Source: Adiantum capillus-veneris (Eukaryota > Streptophyta > Polypodiopsida > Polypodiales > Pteridaceae). Taken from it: a DNA stretch of 64,000 nt. The notes beneath the pieces are model-generated. The model did no database searches and was not told where the DNA came from. It was given only the letters and a program-made list of their open reading frames with translations. Below are positions 1 to 10,310 of the stretch, in pieces (the first letter of the stretch is position 1; every line of letters begins with the position of its first letter). The stretch is from positions 5,001 to 69,000 of the forward strand of contig CM043942.1 of the NCBI GenBank assembly GCA_014529385.2. The letters are read 5' to 3'. The position numbers and the translations under genes were made by a program.

Positions 1-1896
1 ATTTAAGCTAGGAAATCCCAAAGTAAGCATATGCGGGGTATTGGGGCATCATTGCTAAGCATTTAGATGCATTTGGGGTTGAAAATGACTAGGTGAACAA
101 CTCGCTACTGTTAATAATCGTGATTTTTGTACTTGAGCTAAAGTGATATATGAGACCATAAGCACGTGTGCTTAGATCTTATATACAACTCCTAGAAGTT
201 TCGTAACATTCGGATGTCGTTTGATGCTATAATGGACATGATTTGTTTGCCTATTAGTGATTATCTTTTGATGACTTAGGTTGTTTGAGTGTAGCTTGAG
301 TTAGATGTGAGTTGTCTATTTTTTTTCAAGAGATTGACACCCTCTTGTAGCTTCTATGCACTAGTCGAGTCAACTTCGTCCCATGGATTGAAAATTATTG
401 TTAACTGAGTCAACGTCAGCTAACAGAAGCTGCTAAAGACCGGAGATGTACGAATGCACATCAAAGATCAACAAGAAGAAGCAGTAAAGATTGGCGTTAC
501 ACATTTTCCACGTTTTTCCAAAATGGTCACGTATTGTGAATTCCCGATTTATTTCATGCCATTGTAATATTTTAATGTGGCGTGGGCTCAATGGGAGTTC
601 CAAGATGTAAAGCATATGTTCAATTAGTGTGCCTAGGTAGCAGATTCACTAAGTGATGGAGCCCTCAAGGACTTGGGCGCCCGAACATTGCATATGTTTA
701 CCCTAGGTATATAAGGCAGTGTGTAAAAGAAATGAGGGCTCTGAAGCTCATTTGTTGAGATCACTCTTTGGTGAGAGCTCTTGAGGTGTGTGGCTATGGA
801 GTTTTTGAGCTTCTCCTTGCTCTTGAGACTTGATTAACACTAATCAATGATTCATTCTCTTTCACTTTGCCTCTCGCATGCTTCTTATGATTGCCTATGA
901 TGCTTAGATTAACTAGATCTTGACTAATTAGTGATTAATCCCTCTCTAATCTTGTGTGATTGCCCTCTTTTGCTTGTGTGTGTGTGTGCTCCTTGCCGCA
1001 CTGTCGAAGCAAGGGACTTGCCAATACACCGTGTGCGAGCCACAAACGGCTCCAAGCACACAACAAGCCTAAACTAGCAAGCTCAAGAGAACAAAGGGTG
1101 TGTCACTCACCGCTCTACGCTCGCCTTCGTGGTGGATTCCTCGCCGCGATGAAGAAGAAGCTGCAGTCGTGCCGCGCTCAACCGCTTCACCGCCGTCGTG
1201 CCTTTGTAATGCTCGATCGCACACACACTCTCCCTCTCTTTCTCTCTCTCTCACACACACACAAGGAGGTGAAGAAGAAGAAGATGGAGATGGAGCAAGA
1301 GCACTCTTCTATTGCACAAATGAGAGAATGAGTAAAAATTAGGTTTAGTTGGCTTTTATAGGAGCTCACCCCATTCACACTTGGGCGCCCATGCTTAGCC
1401 AACTAACCCTAGCATGTTCGTGTTAGAGTGCGCCTCTCATCGGCGATCACTCTTACCCTTTTTCTATTGGTCTGACAAGCCCGGTACCTGACTCTAAATA
1501 ATAGAACGTTTATAGATCATAGGGTGTCCGTGTGCCGTGAGGGTTAACAGTGTGCATGCAGGTTTGATTAGAGTGTGGTGCTCGATAGATCTATGTGTGT
1601 GTGCTTGCGATTAGTGTGTTGCATGATAGGATTAGTGTTGTGTGTGTCTTGCAATCGTAGTGTGTGTGATTGGGTTGATTAGAGGTGAAGAGAAGTGGAT
1701 GTGGAGATTGCCCTTCATTGTGGCTTAGCTCCTCCATAAGCCAAGAAGCTCACCTCATAGAGTTAACCATTTGTGTTGCCATAATTAGCTCACTAATCGT
1801 GTGAGTGTTTCCATGCCCTAGCCGGGTATCTCATTCCTCTGTATTGACAATTTTATTTGTCATTGGAGCTATTGCAGCGATGAGACCCCCAATATT
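1..1896 (+). mobile_element. Partial 5' LTR of an Athila-like gypsy element
   Basis: I infer that this stretch is mostly the LTR of a plus-strand element, because a primer-binding site complementary to the 3' end of tRNA-Asp starts immediately downstream at 1897, a hallmark of Athila-type Ty3/gypsy elements. A TATATAA box lies at 708-714, followed by a long R-U5-like part. On the opposite strand there is a second TATA-like box (TATAAAAG, 1353-1360) followed by a CT/GA-rich region. The left LTR border is not visible; it may lie outside the window. No second copy of the LTR was found here, so the assignment rests on the primer site alone. The small ORFs at about 960-1400 are low-complexity and I do not regard them as genes. 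Confidence 0.5.
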
Positions 1897-1914
1897 TGGC
1901 ACCGTTGTCGGGGA
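1897..1914 (+). other. Primer-binding site, tRNA-Asp type
   Basis: TGGCACCGTTGTCGGGGA differs at two positions from the canonical Athila primer site, which is complementary to the 3' end of tRNA-Asp. It marks the start of minus-strand DNA synthesis of an LTR element reading rightwards. The two changes (C to A and C to T in GCGCCGTTGCC) suggest age. Confidence 0.65.
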
Positions 1915-3500
1915 CATGGCCTATGCTAGTGTAATTATGGCATAATCAAATGCATTCCCTCATTAATTTCACTACTAGTTTCACTTGTGTGTTTATGTGT
2001 TTGTGGATTTTGGATGTGTGTGCATGAAGCAATGTGTTCATAATTCTTGAATGTGTCACTGTGTCTTCCCAGTTGTGTGTTTACACACTGTAATTTCACA
2101 CTAACCCCTTGCTAATTTGACTAATTTTGCTAGCTTACTAATTTGCTATGAAGGATTGGAGCATTCGACCATTCAATTGATTGTCAATGGAAAGGTAATC
2201 AAGTTGGTATTCTCAACCTCCCTAGAATCTAAAGATGTATAGAATTGTGTAGAGATCCCACCATAATGATGCAATGTAATGCTATGCTATGTTGATGCTC
2301 TGTTGGATTGAAATTTTTTGGATTGCTCGTTTTCATGCCGTCATAATGCCGAAATTTTTAAGATTCGATGGCGCATGAATTTGACAATTAGTTTCAATTG
2401 CTAATTCGTGATTGCATGTTTCTAATTGGGTGCCTAATTCAGTTAATTACATGCTTGGATGGAAGTGTGTGTGCACTAAAATCAAGTCTGTGTGCATTCT
2501 AAGTGAGTGTGTGTATGCTTAATTTTAGGTGTGTGTGCACTATTTTGCACATGTTTGTGCACCTGGAAATCAATGTGTGCTTAATGATTTTTCAATTGTG
2601 ATGATTGATTTATGTTGTGCTTATGCCCAACTAATGATTTGTGAAATCACATTCCAATTTCGACAAAATTTACTCTTTTGTGTCGCACCTAAAGATTGGT
2701 AAAAACTACCAATTTTATTAGTGTGTGTGCGCCTAAAAAGTGTTTAATTTGCATAATTGATTCATATTTTGATTGCATAATTGGTGTGTGTAATGGTTAA
2801 CTGCTGCATTTTTATGCTCAAAACAGGGATTTACACATATCAATTGCGTCAAATTTTGACCTAATTTTGTCGGTAATTTTGCCGATTTAATTGCCTAGTC
2901 TTGATTTTAATGATTAAATTCTTTGGCAATTGAATTGATGTGCTTTTTGTGATTTTATTTGCCTACACTATTCCCCTATGTGTGGAGAATTTTTAGATTT
3001 TTTTGGGGTTTTTTTTGCTAATTTTTGCATTAATTTTTGCTTAATTCTATAAAAATTTGATATTTTACGATCTTTACAAGCTATTTTGTGTGTGCATATT
3101 TACGGCATAATTTTGTTCGCATTTGTGCCCTTCGTGGTCCATTTTTGAGGGTTTTACTATTTTTGAGGCCTGGGTTGATGATTGTGTTATAAATTACATT
3201 TTCGATAAAATCTGCTATTTTTGGTTTGCTTTTGCGTGTCAAAAATATTTGGTTGTAAATTTTGATTATTTTTTAAGATTCCTAGAATTTTTTGGACTTT
3301 TCTGACGATTGTTTGGAGTTTCCGCTAAGTTTCGGCCTAATTTTGACATTTTTGGATATTTGGAAATTTAAAAATTTTAAAAAGACAATTTTCGGCCTCG
3401 TCGTTTTGCCTTGCGGCGCATAAACTTCCGTGTCAGATAGATATTTACGATCTCTTGGGAAAGTTTCCTACGACAGTAAAATAATCGTTCTTTGCCGACC
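1915..3500 (+). other. Non-coding leader, TG/AT-rich
   Basis: No coding region is visible on either strand. The plus strand is rich in T and in TGTGTG words, with many small variants of GTGTGTGCNC. It follows the Asp-type primer site and is probably the untranslated leader of the Athila-like element, or decayed sequence inserted into it. Confidence 0.35.
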
Positions 3501-3519
3501 GTTCCCTATTTCCCGCTCT

Positions 3520-3990
3520 CCGTGAACATACCCCAAACCCACTCTCTCGCTCTCTTTTCTTACTCTCTCTCCTCCCCACCCCACGGCCTCACTCTTTCAC
3601 TCTCTCTCATCCCCCTCACTCTCTATCCAGCGTGAACAACCTCCCTCCCCGGGTCCCCCTCCTTGTCATTTACCCACGCATACACACGCCAACATACTCG
3701 TACTCTCTCTCCTCTCTACTGCCACCGCATGCGCGAACCCCCTCTCTCTCTCTCCTTTTGTCTCATATACACACTCACCCACACCCTCCGATGACAGCTC
3801 CTCTTTTGTCTCGCACGCGTGGCTCTGCCCGCCAGTGATGCTGGTCTCCGAGTCTCCCTCTCGTCTCTTTCTTCACCGTTGCCTGCCCACGTGGGAACTC
3901 ACACACACATAAGCCGCTCGTCTCTGCTCTCCTCATCCCCACTGCCCGCGCCATCCGCCCTCTTGCTCTGAATCCACATCCCCTCGTGCC
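3520..3990 (+). repeat. Pyrimidine-rich (CT/CA) low-complexity tract
   Basis: The plus strand consists largely of C and T, with repeated CTCTCT, CACAC and CCCC words. Short ORFs across it encode only S/L/P/H-rich low-complexity peptides and are not credible genes. It ends about 100 bases before the A-rich tract at 4085. Confidence 0.6.
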
Positions 3991-4084
3991 TCGAGGCTCA
4001 TGCACCCGGCGTGCTGCACGCTACTGCCACGCCAGAGCTGTAGGTGAAAGTCAACCCGCTGGCAGGTAAGCTAGGTAAGGGGGT

Positions 4085-4700
4085 TTTAAAAATCAAATAA
4101 AAGAAAATCACATAAAGATCAAAAATAAAAACAAAATCACAAAAATTCAATAAAAAATCAAAAGAGATCAAGAAAATATATTTAAAAAACAAAAAACAAC
4201 TCAAAAAATTAAGAAAAAAAAGAGAATTTAAAATCATAAAAAGAACTTTTTAAAAAAAGAATTTTAAAAATTCGAATTTAAAAAAAAAGAGAGATTAGAA
4301 AATCACATAAAAATAGAAAAATTGAAAGCACACAAAAAATTCAAAAAATGGGATTAGAAAATTCGCAAAAAAGAAAATAAAAACATGAAAAATTCACAAA
4401 AAATTAAAAACCTCATTAAAAATTCATAAAAATAAAAACTTCTTAGTAAATTCATTAAAAAAACCAAAAATCTCACTGAAAAGGAAGTCCTCAAAAGTGC
4501 CAAAAAGAGCAAAAAAAAATCAGAAAGAGCCAGAAATGGCGAGAAAGCAAAAAACAACGCCGAGAAAAACACACTATCGAAAAATCACACCGAGCAAACA
4601 GCGATTAAAAGAGAACAAGTCAAAAGAAAGAAAAGGCGGGAAGTGTACCGCAAAGCGAGTAGAGCAGCCAAGAAAAAATCAAGCAAACAGCGGAACAGTC
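4085..4700 (+). repeat. A-rich, strongly strand-skewed tract
   Basis: About 600 bases of plus strand are dominated by A, with recurring AAAAATCA, AAATTCA and AAAAAGA words and almost no T-runs. The skew is opposite to the pyrimidine tract just upstream. The ORFs that cross it encode K/N-rich or F/L-rich low-complexity peptides only. It has no obvious single-unit periodicity and could be a leader of the element starting at the left edge. Confidence 0.6.
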
Positions 4701-4879
4701 AGATATGGTAGCAAATCAGCAAATTAGCTGAAACTGACCAACTCGAAGCTATGAGCATCAATTTTTTTTCTAATTGACAGTTTTTTTAGATTGAGCCAAC
4801 ATAGACTCAGATCGAGCCAAGAATTCAAGTACATCAGAGCAAGCTAGTAGCAGTGGTAACACATGCACAACTACAACAG

Positions 4880-5225
4880 AGCAATTCCTATTGGAAGACC
4901 CTTGAAGTGGACCAATGAGAATTAGGCTAGAGTAAATCTAGTTTAATTAATTTAAAAACATTTAATAAAAGAAACCAATAAGAATTAAGTGTCCTAGAAG
5001 ACTATTGGGCAGTCTCCCAAGGGGTCCAATGAGCATTCAGGAGCCCCATGGCTTGCCTGATTCCTATTGGCCAGGAGGCAAAGGGGTCCAATGAGAGTTT
5101 AGTTTAATTATTTAATTATCTAAAGCTCTCACAAAAGGGGAAAGGGGGACACATGTCAGAAGGCTATCACTTATGCTACTTAATCCCTATTGGCTTGACC
5201 TGGGGAGGTCCAATGAGGCAAAAGC
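4880..5225 (+). promoter_or_regulatory. Array of paired CCAAT boxes
   Basis: Modules of the form CCTATTGG ... GGTCCAATGAG recur at about 4886-4920, 4971-5032, 5063-5100 and 5189-5217, separated by TTTAATTA-rich spacers. Each module pairs an inverted and a forward CCAAT core, the binding motif of NF-Y factors. The modules are diverged, so they are not a fresh tandem repeat. The array may be an enhancer of a retroelement promoter; no gene start is clear immediately downstream. Confidence 0.45.
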
Positions 5226-6021
5226 CAGACTAACTTAGCAGCTAGGGCTCGCCCAAGAGAGAGAGGGGGCTGATTTTTGCTTGGCATTGACACACACACT
5301 CTCACACTTGACCATGTGTGAAGGGAAAATACTCTATCTCCTCCCAAGCTTTAATGGAGAGCTCATCACCTACTCCAAGCTTGTGAGATAGAAGCCTACA
5401 TCAACACTCTCTTGGCATGTGGATGCAAATCCAACCAAGAGCCAAGCTTCAATGCATGCTCATCTTCTCTACCAAGCTAATTACTAAGCTAAGCTATGCT
5501 AATATGAGTGATTATGTGAGGAGATGTACTTCTTTCTCGTAAGATACTTCTTTTTCCTCTCAATCTACTCTCATACCCTGCTAGCTCTCACCATCTTGGA
5601 AGGTGTGTGAGGTCTTGGGTCTGAGAACGGGGATAATTCAAGTTGTGTTTGATTAAGTGTTTTGCTTGGTGTATGAAGCTTCCATCTTCATTGCACTAGC
5701 TCGTCTTGAAGGAACACAAAGAATTGTATTGTACAATGTCTCTCTTGATGGGAGAAACCATAATACAAAGCCTTTTGGAGGGGGGACCGGCTCCATGCAA
5801 ATCCGGTCCTCAACTGTTGTCAATAGCTTAATTGCTCTCTCTTTTGAAAGTATTGTCGATGCTATCTAACTAGGTGTTATGCTTTTTGTTGCTCTCTCCA
5901 CCCAAGCACTCTTGTAATTCTCATTAGGAATCAACTCTAATGAAATGCTCACTATGTTCATGCTAATTTCCGCTACACATAAGATTTTAGGCCATTAAAT
6001 GTTACAAAATACCACCAGTCA
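5226..6021. other. No recognised gene
   Basis: This stretch contains a CACACA/CTCTCACAC patch near 5290 and an open stretch at 5657-5869 (70 codons) that resembles no family I know. I see no splice-bounded gene here. Confidence 0.3.
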
Positions 6022-6432
6022 TGGCATATTGCTCAGATTCTGGACAAAAAGGTGAACATTTTTCTGAAGATTGTCCAAGTAATCCAGCCTACAGGGGCAC
6101 CTCAATCGTCAAGCAAGGTGCAGAGAAAATTGGAAATGCGAATCTCGATGTAAGTGCATTTAACTCATCACTTTTAATGTAATCAAATGATTCTGCACTA
6201 CCGTTAGAAGCACCAGTACAAGCACAGCAAGTTCAAAATCAGCATAAAAATGTAAATGCACCTGGAAAGTTTAAAATAGATTCTTTGAACAACAAATTTT
6301 TGCATGAATTTGGTCAAGGTGTCCAGATATCATCGAATGTTGAAAATAATGTTAGGTTGCAAATGATTCTGCATCCATTGCCACAAGTGTGCAATCATTC
6401 ACGAGTCTACGGGACACGTCAGACAGAATGAT
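6022..6432 (+). pseudogene. Gag-like remnant with degenerate zinc knuckle
   Basis: A plus-strand frame begins MAYCSDSG and runs to 6432 with a single internal stop (TAA after residue 53). Its start resembles a retroviral CCHC knuckle in which the second cysteine is replaced: C-x2-S-x5-H-x4-C followed by P. The rest is Q/N-rich and unrecognised. Its position downstream of the Athila-like leader fits the C-terminal part of a gag gene. A further open stretch (6492-6655, one stop) follows in another frame and ends at the junction with the minus-strand element at about 6645. It may instead be a relic of an unrelated insertion. Confidence 0.35.
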
Positions 6433-6644
6433 GTTGGCTTTGTATAGTACAAATAATTCATATGCACACTATGTAGAGCAAAAAGGTAAAGTGTACAAAA
6501 AGGATCAACCAGTGTTTGAACGGCCCACATAAAAACTCATAGAAGTGCGTCTAGTGATAGATCAAAAAGGATGGTTCATTTCAAAGGAAAGAATCTATTA
6601 TAGCCCATCCTCTCTAGAGCTGAAGGATATTACCCGAGTGCACC

Positions 6645-6974
6645 CTATGACTCCGCTACCAGTCGTCTTTCACCTATAGTTTGACACTCGTGGCATGTCT
6701 TGCACCAGTAATGCACGTCCTTCACAGTGGAAGGCCACCAAAAACCTGGTCTAAGCACTCGAAACAGAACCTGATCTTTGCCCTGATGTCCACTTTCTTC
6801 GTGGAATTGCTCCAACACTATTCCTATTTCTTCTTTGTACAGCACCCTTCTAAGCACTCCATCATGCCCATAGTTCATGAGATCCTTGCGTACCAGTGTG
6901 AACTTGCAGGCCTTTTGCACCACTCTTCTCTTTTGCAGCTTGGACAATCCTTCTGAACATTTCCCTGTACCCAA
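6645..6974 (-). pseudogene. Integrase zinc-binding domain, truncated
   Basis: Residues HEESGHQGKDQV and CKTCHECQ give the H-x(n)-H-x(n)-C-x2-C pattern of the retroviral integrase N-terminal zinc-binding domain, with the typical FWWP between them. The frame stops just after CQTIGERR, at the junction with unrelated sequence. The DDE catalytic core, which should follow for some 200 residues, is absent, so the gene cannot be functional. Confidence 0.75.
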
Positions 6975-6999
6975 AAAACCTCAACCTCCTGTAGAGTCT

Positions 7000-7447
7000 C
7001 CCTCCCTGCATAAGTGGTTGAGGCCACATATAAACCTGCAACATGCACTTGTACTCTGCTACTTGCTAGCCGATCTACCTCTTGATTCTGCTCTCTCCTC
7101 ACATGCTTGAATTGGATCTCTTCAAAAGACTTCAGCATCTTCTTGATGGAAAAGAACCAATGCTTCAAAGAATCGCACTTTACCTGCCATTGGCCTAACA
7201 ATTGCTTAATAACTAGCAATGCATCTCCCTTTACTAACAACCTTGAAATGCCACATTCTATACACTATTTTAGACCAAAATGCAGAGTGAGATACTCCAC
7301 CTCATTATTGGTGTGGACATCCTCCAGATAATACGCCTTTGAGAATATAGTTTTACCGTGTGGGTCGTGTATCACCACACCTCCTCCTGCCTTCTGTACT
7401 ACTCTTTGATATGCTCCCTCAAACCACATCATAAAAGCATCCTCCAA
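7000..7447 (-). pseudogene. Second (archaeal/plant-type) RNase H domain
   Basis: Two open segments in one frame, separated by a TAG after the motif HFGLK, make up an RNase HI-like domain. Recognisable parts are GAGVV-like AGGGVVIHDPHGK, TNNEVEYLTLHFGL (the conserved TNNxAEY motif, with V for A), VKGDALLVIKQLLGQW (GDS/GDA motif) and HVRREQNQEVDRLA (R-x2-N-x2-D-x-LA). These match the additional RNase H that Tat/Ogre elements carry between the original RNase H and integrase. The element's own gypsy RNase H lies upstream (about 7700) and is degenerate, consistent with functional replacement. The domain is broken by at least one stop. Confidence 0.7.
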
Positions 7448-7471
7448 GTTGGGTTCCTCCTTAGCTTCATC

Positions 7472-8632
7472 TCACACCACTCTTGGATAGGCCAGAAAAT
7501 CGATGGCCTTGCTGACAAGAATGTCTGCCAGGTGAGACCAACTCGTGTGATCTACCTTGAACTCGGACTCGAACTCTTGTAGCTCCAACACCCACTTAAT
7601 AATCCTCCTTCCTGGCTTCAAGTGTAGCACTACTTCTAGCAATAGATTCTTAGCCGTCAACACAAAGAACTTGCACACAATCAAATGCACCTTGAACTTC
7701 CTGCAAGCGAAGACCAGATCCATCACCCATTGCTCTTCCTCGGTGTAGGTAGCCTCTCTTGGGCTAATCACCCTACTCTCAAAATATATCGGCTTGTAGC
7801 TCCTACCTACCTTTTGCAGTAGAACCGCTCCAATAGAAATTGTGCCCACTATCATAGACACATAGAAGTTGTCCTCTCGATTGGGAGGACACACCACTGG
7901 AAGCTGACACAAAATCTCCTTGACTGTATCAAAAGCCTCCTGAGCTTCCCCATTCCACTCATAACCATGCACTTCTTGAGCCCTCTTTTGAAGAGGATGC
8001 ACATATTGGGATAGCATCCAAAAGAAACATGACAGATATGTCAGATTATGAACAAATGAAGCCAAACCTTGAGCATCTAATGGTAGCTCCATTAACACCA
8101 ACGCCTTCACCTTCTCGGGATCAGCCTCTATACCGTTTTGCGACACCACATGACCTAACAGCTACGCTCGAGGCTGTGCTAGCTTGCACTTCTTGGGGTT
8201 TAGCTGACCTCCTTCTTCATCAAGCCTTTGAAATCATAGCTGTAGGTTCAATAGGTGCTCCAATCTTGAATTGTAGCAGCCGATATCATCCATGAAGACC
8301 CTAATAAAACGGCCGAGGTATGGACGAAATACCCTATTCATCCAATCTTGGAAGGTGGCATATGCATTCACCAATCTGAACGGCATCCTGCGATAAGCAA
8401 AACAACCCCATGGAGATATGAATGTGGTCTTCAACTGGTCTTCAAGTGCAATCCCTATTTGAAAATACCCCGAAAAGCCATCCACAATCGAGTATCCTTC
8501 ATGCCCTGCCACCTGGTTTAGGATCTCGTCTTGAAACGGCAAGGGATAGTGATTCCTCTTGGTCACAGCATTCAGTGGCTTGTAGTCGACACACACTCTC
8601 CATTTCCCATTCTTCTTAGGGGTTATAACCAC
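7472..8632 (-). pseudogene. Reverse transcriptase and gypsy RNase H (Tat-like)
   Basis: The RT part (8632 to about 8234) reads KKNGKWRVCVDYKPLNAVT, HYPLPFQDEILNQVAG, DGFSGYFQI and VFMDDIGCY. The catalytic MDD is present and Asp in VDYKPLN is intact. A frameshift near 8200 leads into a second open segment (8149-7472) carrying the connection domain and RNase H. There the expected FYVDASG is replaced by FYVSMIVG, losing a catalytic Asp, whereas GAVLLQ and the TEEEQW region are still recognisable. A TGA at the upstream edge (SEWVS-stop-VVITPKKNGK) separates this frame from the preceding linker. The family reverse-transcribes element RNA; this copy is dead. Confidence 0.75.
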
Positions 8633-9247
8633 TCACGAGACCCACTCTGACTCTTTCACAGGGAATATGATGCCTGCATCCAGTAGCTTATTGATCTCCT
8701 GCCAAAGGGCCTCCTTTTCGATTTCCCCTAGTCTTCTCAGCTTTATGTGCTTTAAGCTTATGTCCCTCCTTAAGAACAATCTTGTGCTCCACCCCGTTTG
8801 CACCTCGCAAATGCTTGTACTCCATCCTAAACAGGCTTGGATAAGAATCACATAGTTGAACATAACCCTCCTTTTCAAGTTGGTCAAATCTTCACTTATA
8901 ATGCTTGAAACCTCCTCTATGCTTAAATCATGAGCTTGAGGCTGCATACCTTGTTCTTTAGGTGGGGAGTCATCTATGGTGACCCCAAATAAATCTGCAT
9001 CTATCTTTAGCATGTCGTCCTCGCTCTCTCTTTCTCTGTGCTAGTGTAACCTTCATCATAGACCGTCTCTATCTCGTACTCATAGCTTGTCATATCGCCC
9101 TCATCTTTAACTGCTATAGGACGATAACTGCTCTCCTTGGTCTTCAGATCAAGCACAATTTGCCTTCCTCTCTCTTTGTCAGCCAAGGTGAATACTTTGC
9201 TCTCCCAATATTGCTTAGCACCTATCACCAAAAGCCATGGCCTACCC
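8633..9247 (-). pseudogene. End of protease and protease-RT linker
   Basis: Reading leftwards from the chromovirus border, the frame continues the retropepsin core after its interrupted ILG motif with GRPWLLV-like residues, then YWESKVFTLADKERG and an acidic linker. It runs into RT at KHIKLRRLGEIEKEALWQEINKLLDAGIIFPVKESEW, the classical N-terminal RT entry. At least two frames are used, so one or more frameshifts are present. Confidence 0.55.
9243..9247. repeat. Target-site duplication TACCC, left
   Basis: TACCC precedes the 5' LTR and is repeated after the 3' LTR at 15214-15218. Five bases is the usual duplication length for Ty3/gypsy integrases. Confidence 0.85.
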
Positions 9248-9420
9248 TATCAGGACACGAGTCCTATACCCTAAGAACTAGGCTAGGCAAGGACTACGGC
9301 CACGGGCCGGGCTAGGCAATGTGGACAGGGGATCCATCTAGGGCAAGGGGCTAGGAGCCTACCCTATAAAGGGAGGTTGGGAGGAGGATCTACCAGAGCC
9401 TAGTTGCCTAGTTTCTTACA
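9248..9420 (+). repeat. 5' LTR of chromovirus
   Basis: A 173-base LTR. It begins TATCAGG, where the 3' LTR has the canonical TGTCAGG, and ends CTTACA. A TATAAAGG box is near 9365-9372. It is unusually short for a gypsy LTR. Confidence 0.92.
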
Positions 9421-9421
9421 C

Positions 9422-9439
9422 TGGTATCAGAGCTTGGTT
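9422..9439 (+). other. Primer-binding site, initiator-Met tRNA type
   Basis: TGGTATCAGAGCTTGGTT begins one base after the LTR end and matches the usual plant iMet primer site over its first twelve bases. Confidence 0.85.
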
Positions 9440-10310
9440 CTCTCCTCCACTCTCTCTCTAGGCGTGGTCATCTTTGGCCGTAAAAACAGGCCCCCTTTTG
9501 TGAGAACCACTGCTTTTTAAAGGCTTTTCCAAATATAGCCGGATTGTCTTGCCTAATCGGGCAGTTAGTCTCGTTTTGGAAAAGGAGGTGTGGTGCATGA
9601 AAATGAGAGGAACAGGGCTTGAACAGAACGCCCTGAGGCTGCAAGAAGTGGTGTCATCCCCTCGTGGCCATAGCCGGCCTATGCTAAGCACCTTCTGCTC
9701 ATCATCGGGTTCGTCCTCATGCGCTCGCTGCCTGTGCATAAAACAGACGGGAGTTTACATTCATAAAAGCCTTTGAAGGCCTTTGGCCCTTCAATTGGGT
9801 CTTGGCCATTTCTCAACGGCCCTTCCCACGGGTAATCAAGAAAACTAAGGCAGTCGAGCAAGCTACCTCCACCGGGAAAAGCCCCTCGATCGTCACGGCT
9901 TCCAATTGTACTCGCATCGGCTTCAACTTGTACTCAATTACTGGAGAAATTTCCAGAACCTACGTGTTCAGGAGAAAGATCAACAACCACAATTCGTTGT
10001 TCGACAAGACTAATTCGGTAATCGGGTGGCCAAAAGCTTCTTTGATAGGACGTCAAGCTTCATCAACAACAATTTGTAAGTTTTCATTCAAATATCCAAC
10101 ATCACGGATTGTTCAAAGCTTTACCGACCAACCTGATTAGCACGGCTAATTATTGGCTATGGTGCAAACTACGGCTATGGGAGTATTTTTTGAAATCAAG
10201 GCAGATTTAGCACGACACTTCACTGCTACGACACGGAGTAGCTATACTTTGTCAGGGCGCCGGCATCATGTATTTTTTTCTGAGTACTTCTTCCACTGCA
10301 TTGTGTAGCC
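9440..10310 (+). other. Untranslated leader of chromovirus
   Basis: About 870 bases lie between primer site and gag start. Open stretches at 9549-9776 and 9802-10140 resemble nothing and have no counterpart in the related copies; I regard them as chance ORFs. Confidence 0.5.

Larger units (their letters stand above)
6645..9247 (-). mobile_element. Tat-like gypsy element, 3' (pol) part
   Basis: This is the pol half of an old minus-strand Ty3/gypsy element, split from its gag half (15219 onward) by the chromovirus at 9248-15213. Reading leftwards come the end of protease, RT, the gypsy RNase H, a second plant/archaeal-type RNase H, and the zinc-binding start of integrase. The additional RNase H between RNase H and integrase is characteristic of the Tat lineage. 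The element ends abruptly at about 6645 within the integrase; the catalytic core, 3' UTR and 3' LTR are missing. No LTR of this element is recognised on the left. Confidence 0.75.

Noticed and set aside
960-1402. Overlapping ORFs of 60-120 codons on both strands
   Set aside because: They are built on CT/CA and GAAGAAG low-complexity sequence and encode S/L/R-rich peptides; overlapping in several frames is expected there.
3632-4237. ORFs in the pyrimidine-rich and A-rich tracts
   Set aside because: Compositional artefacts: Pro/Ser/Leu/His-rich on the pyrimidine tract and Phe/Leu- or Lys-rich on the A tract.
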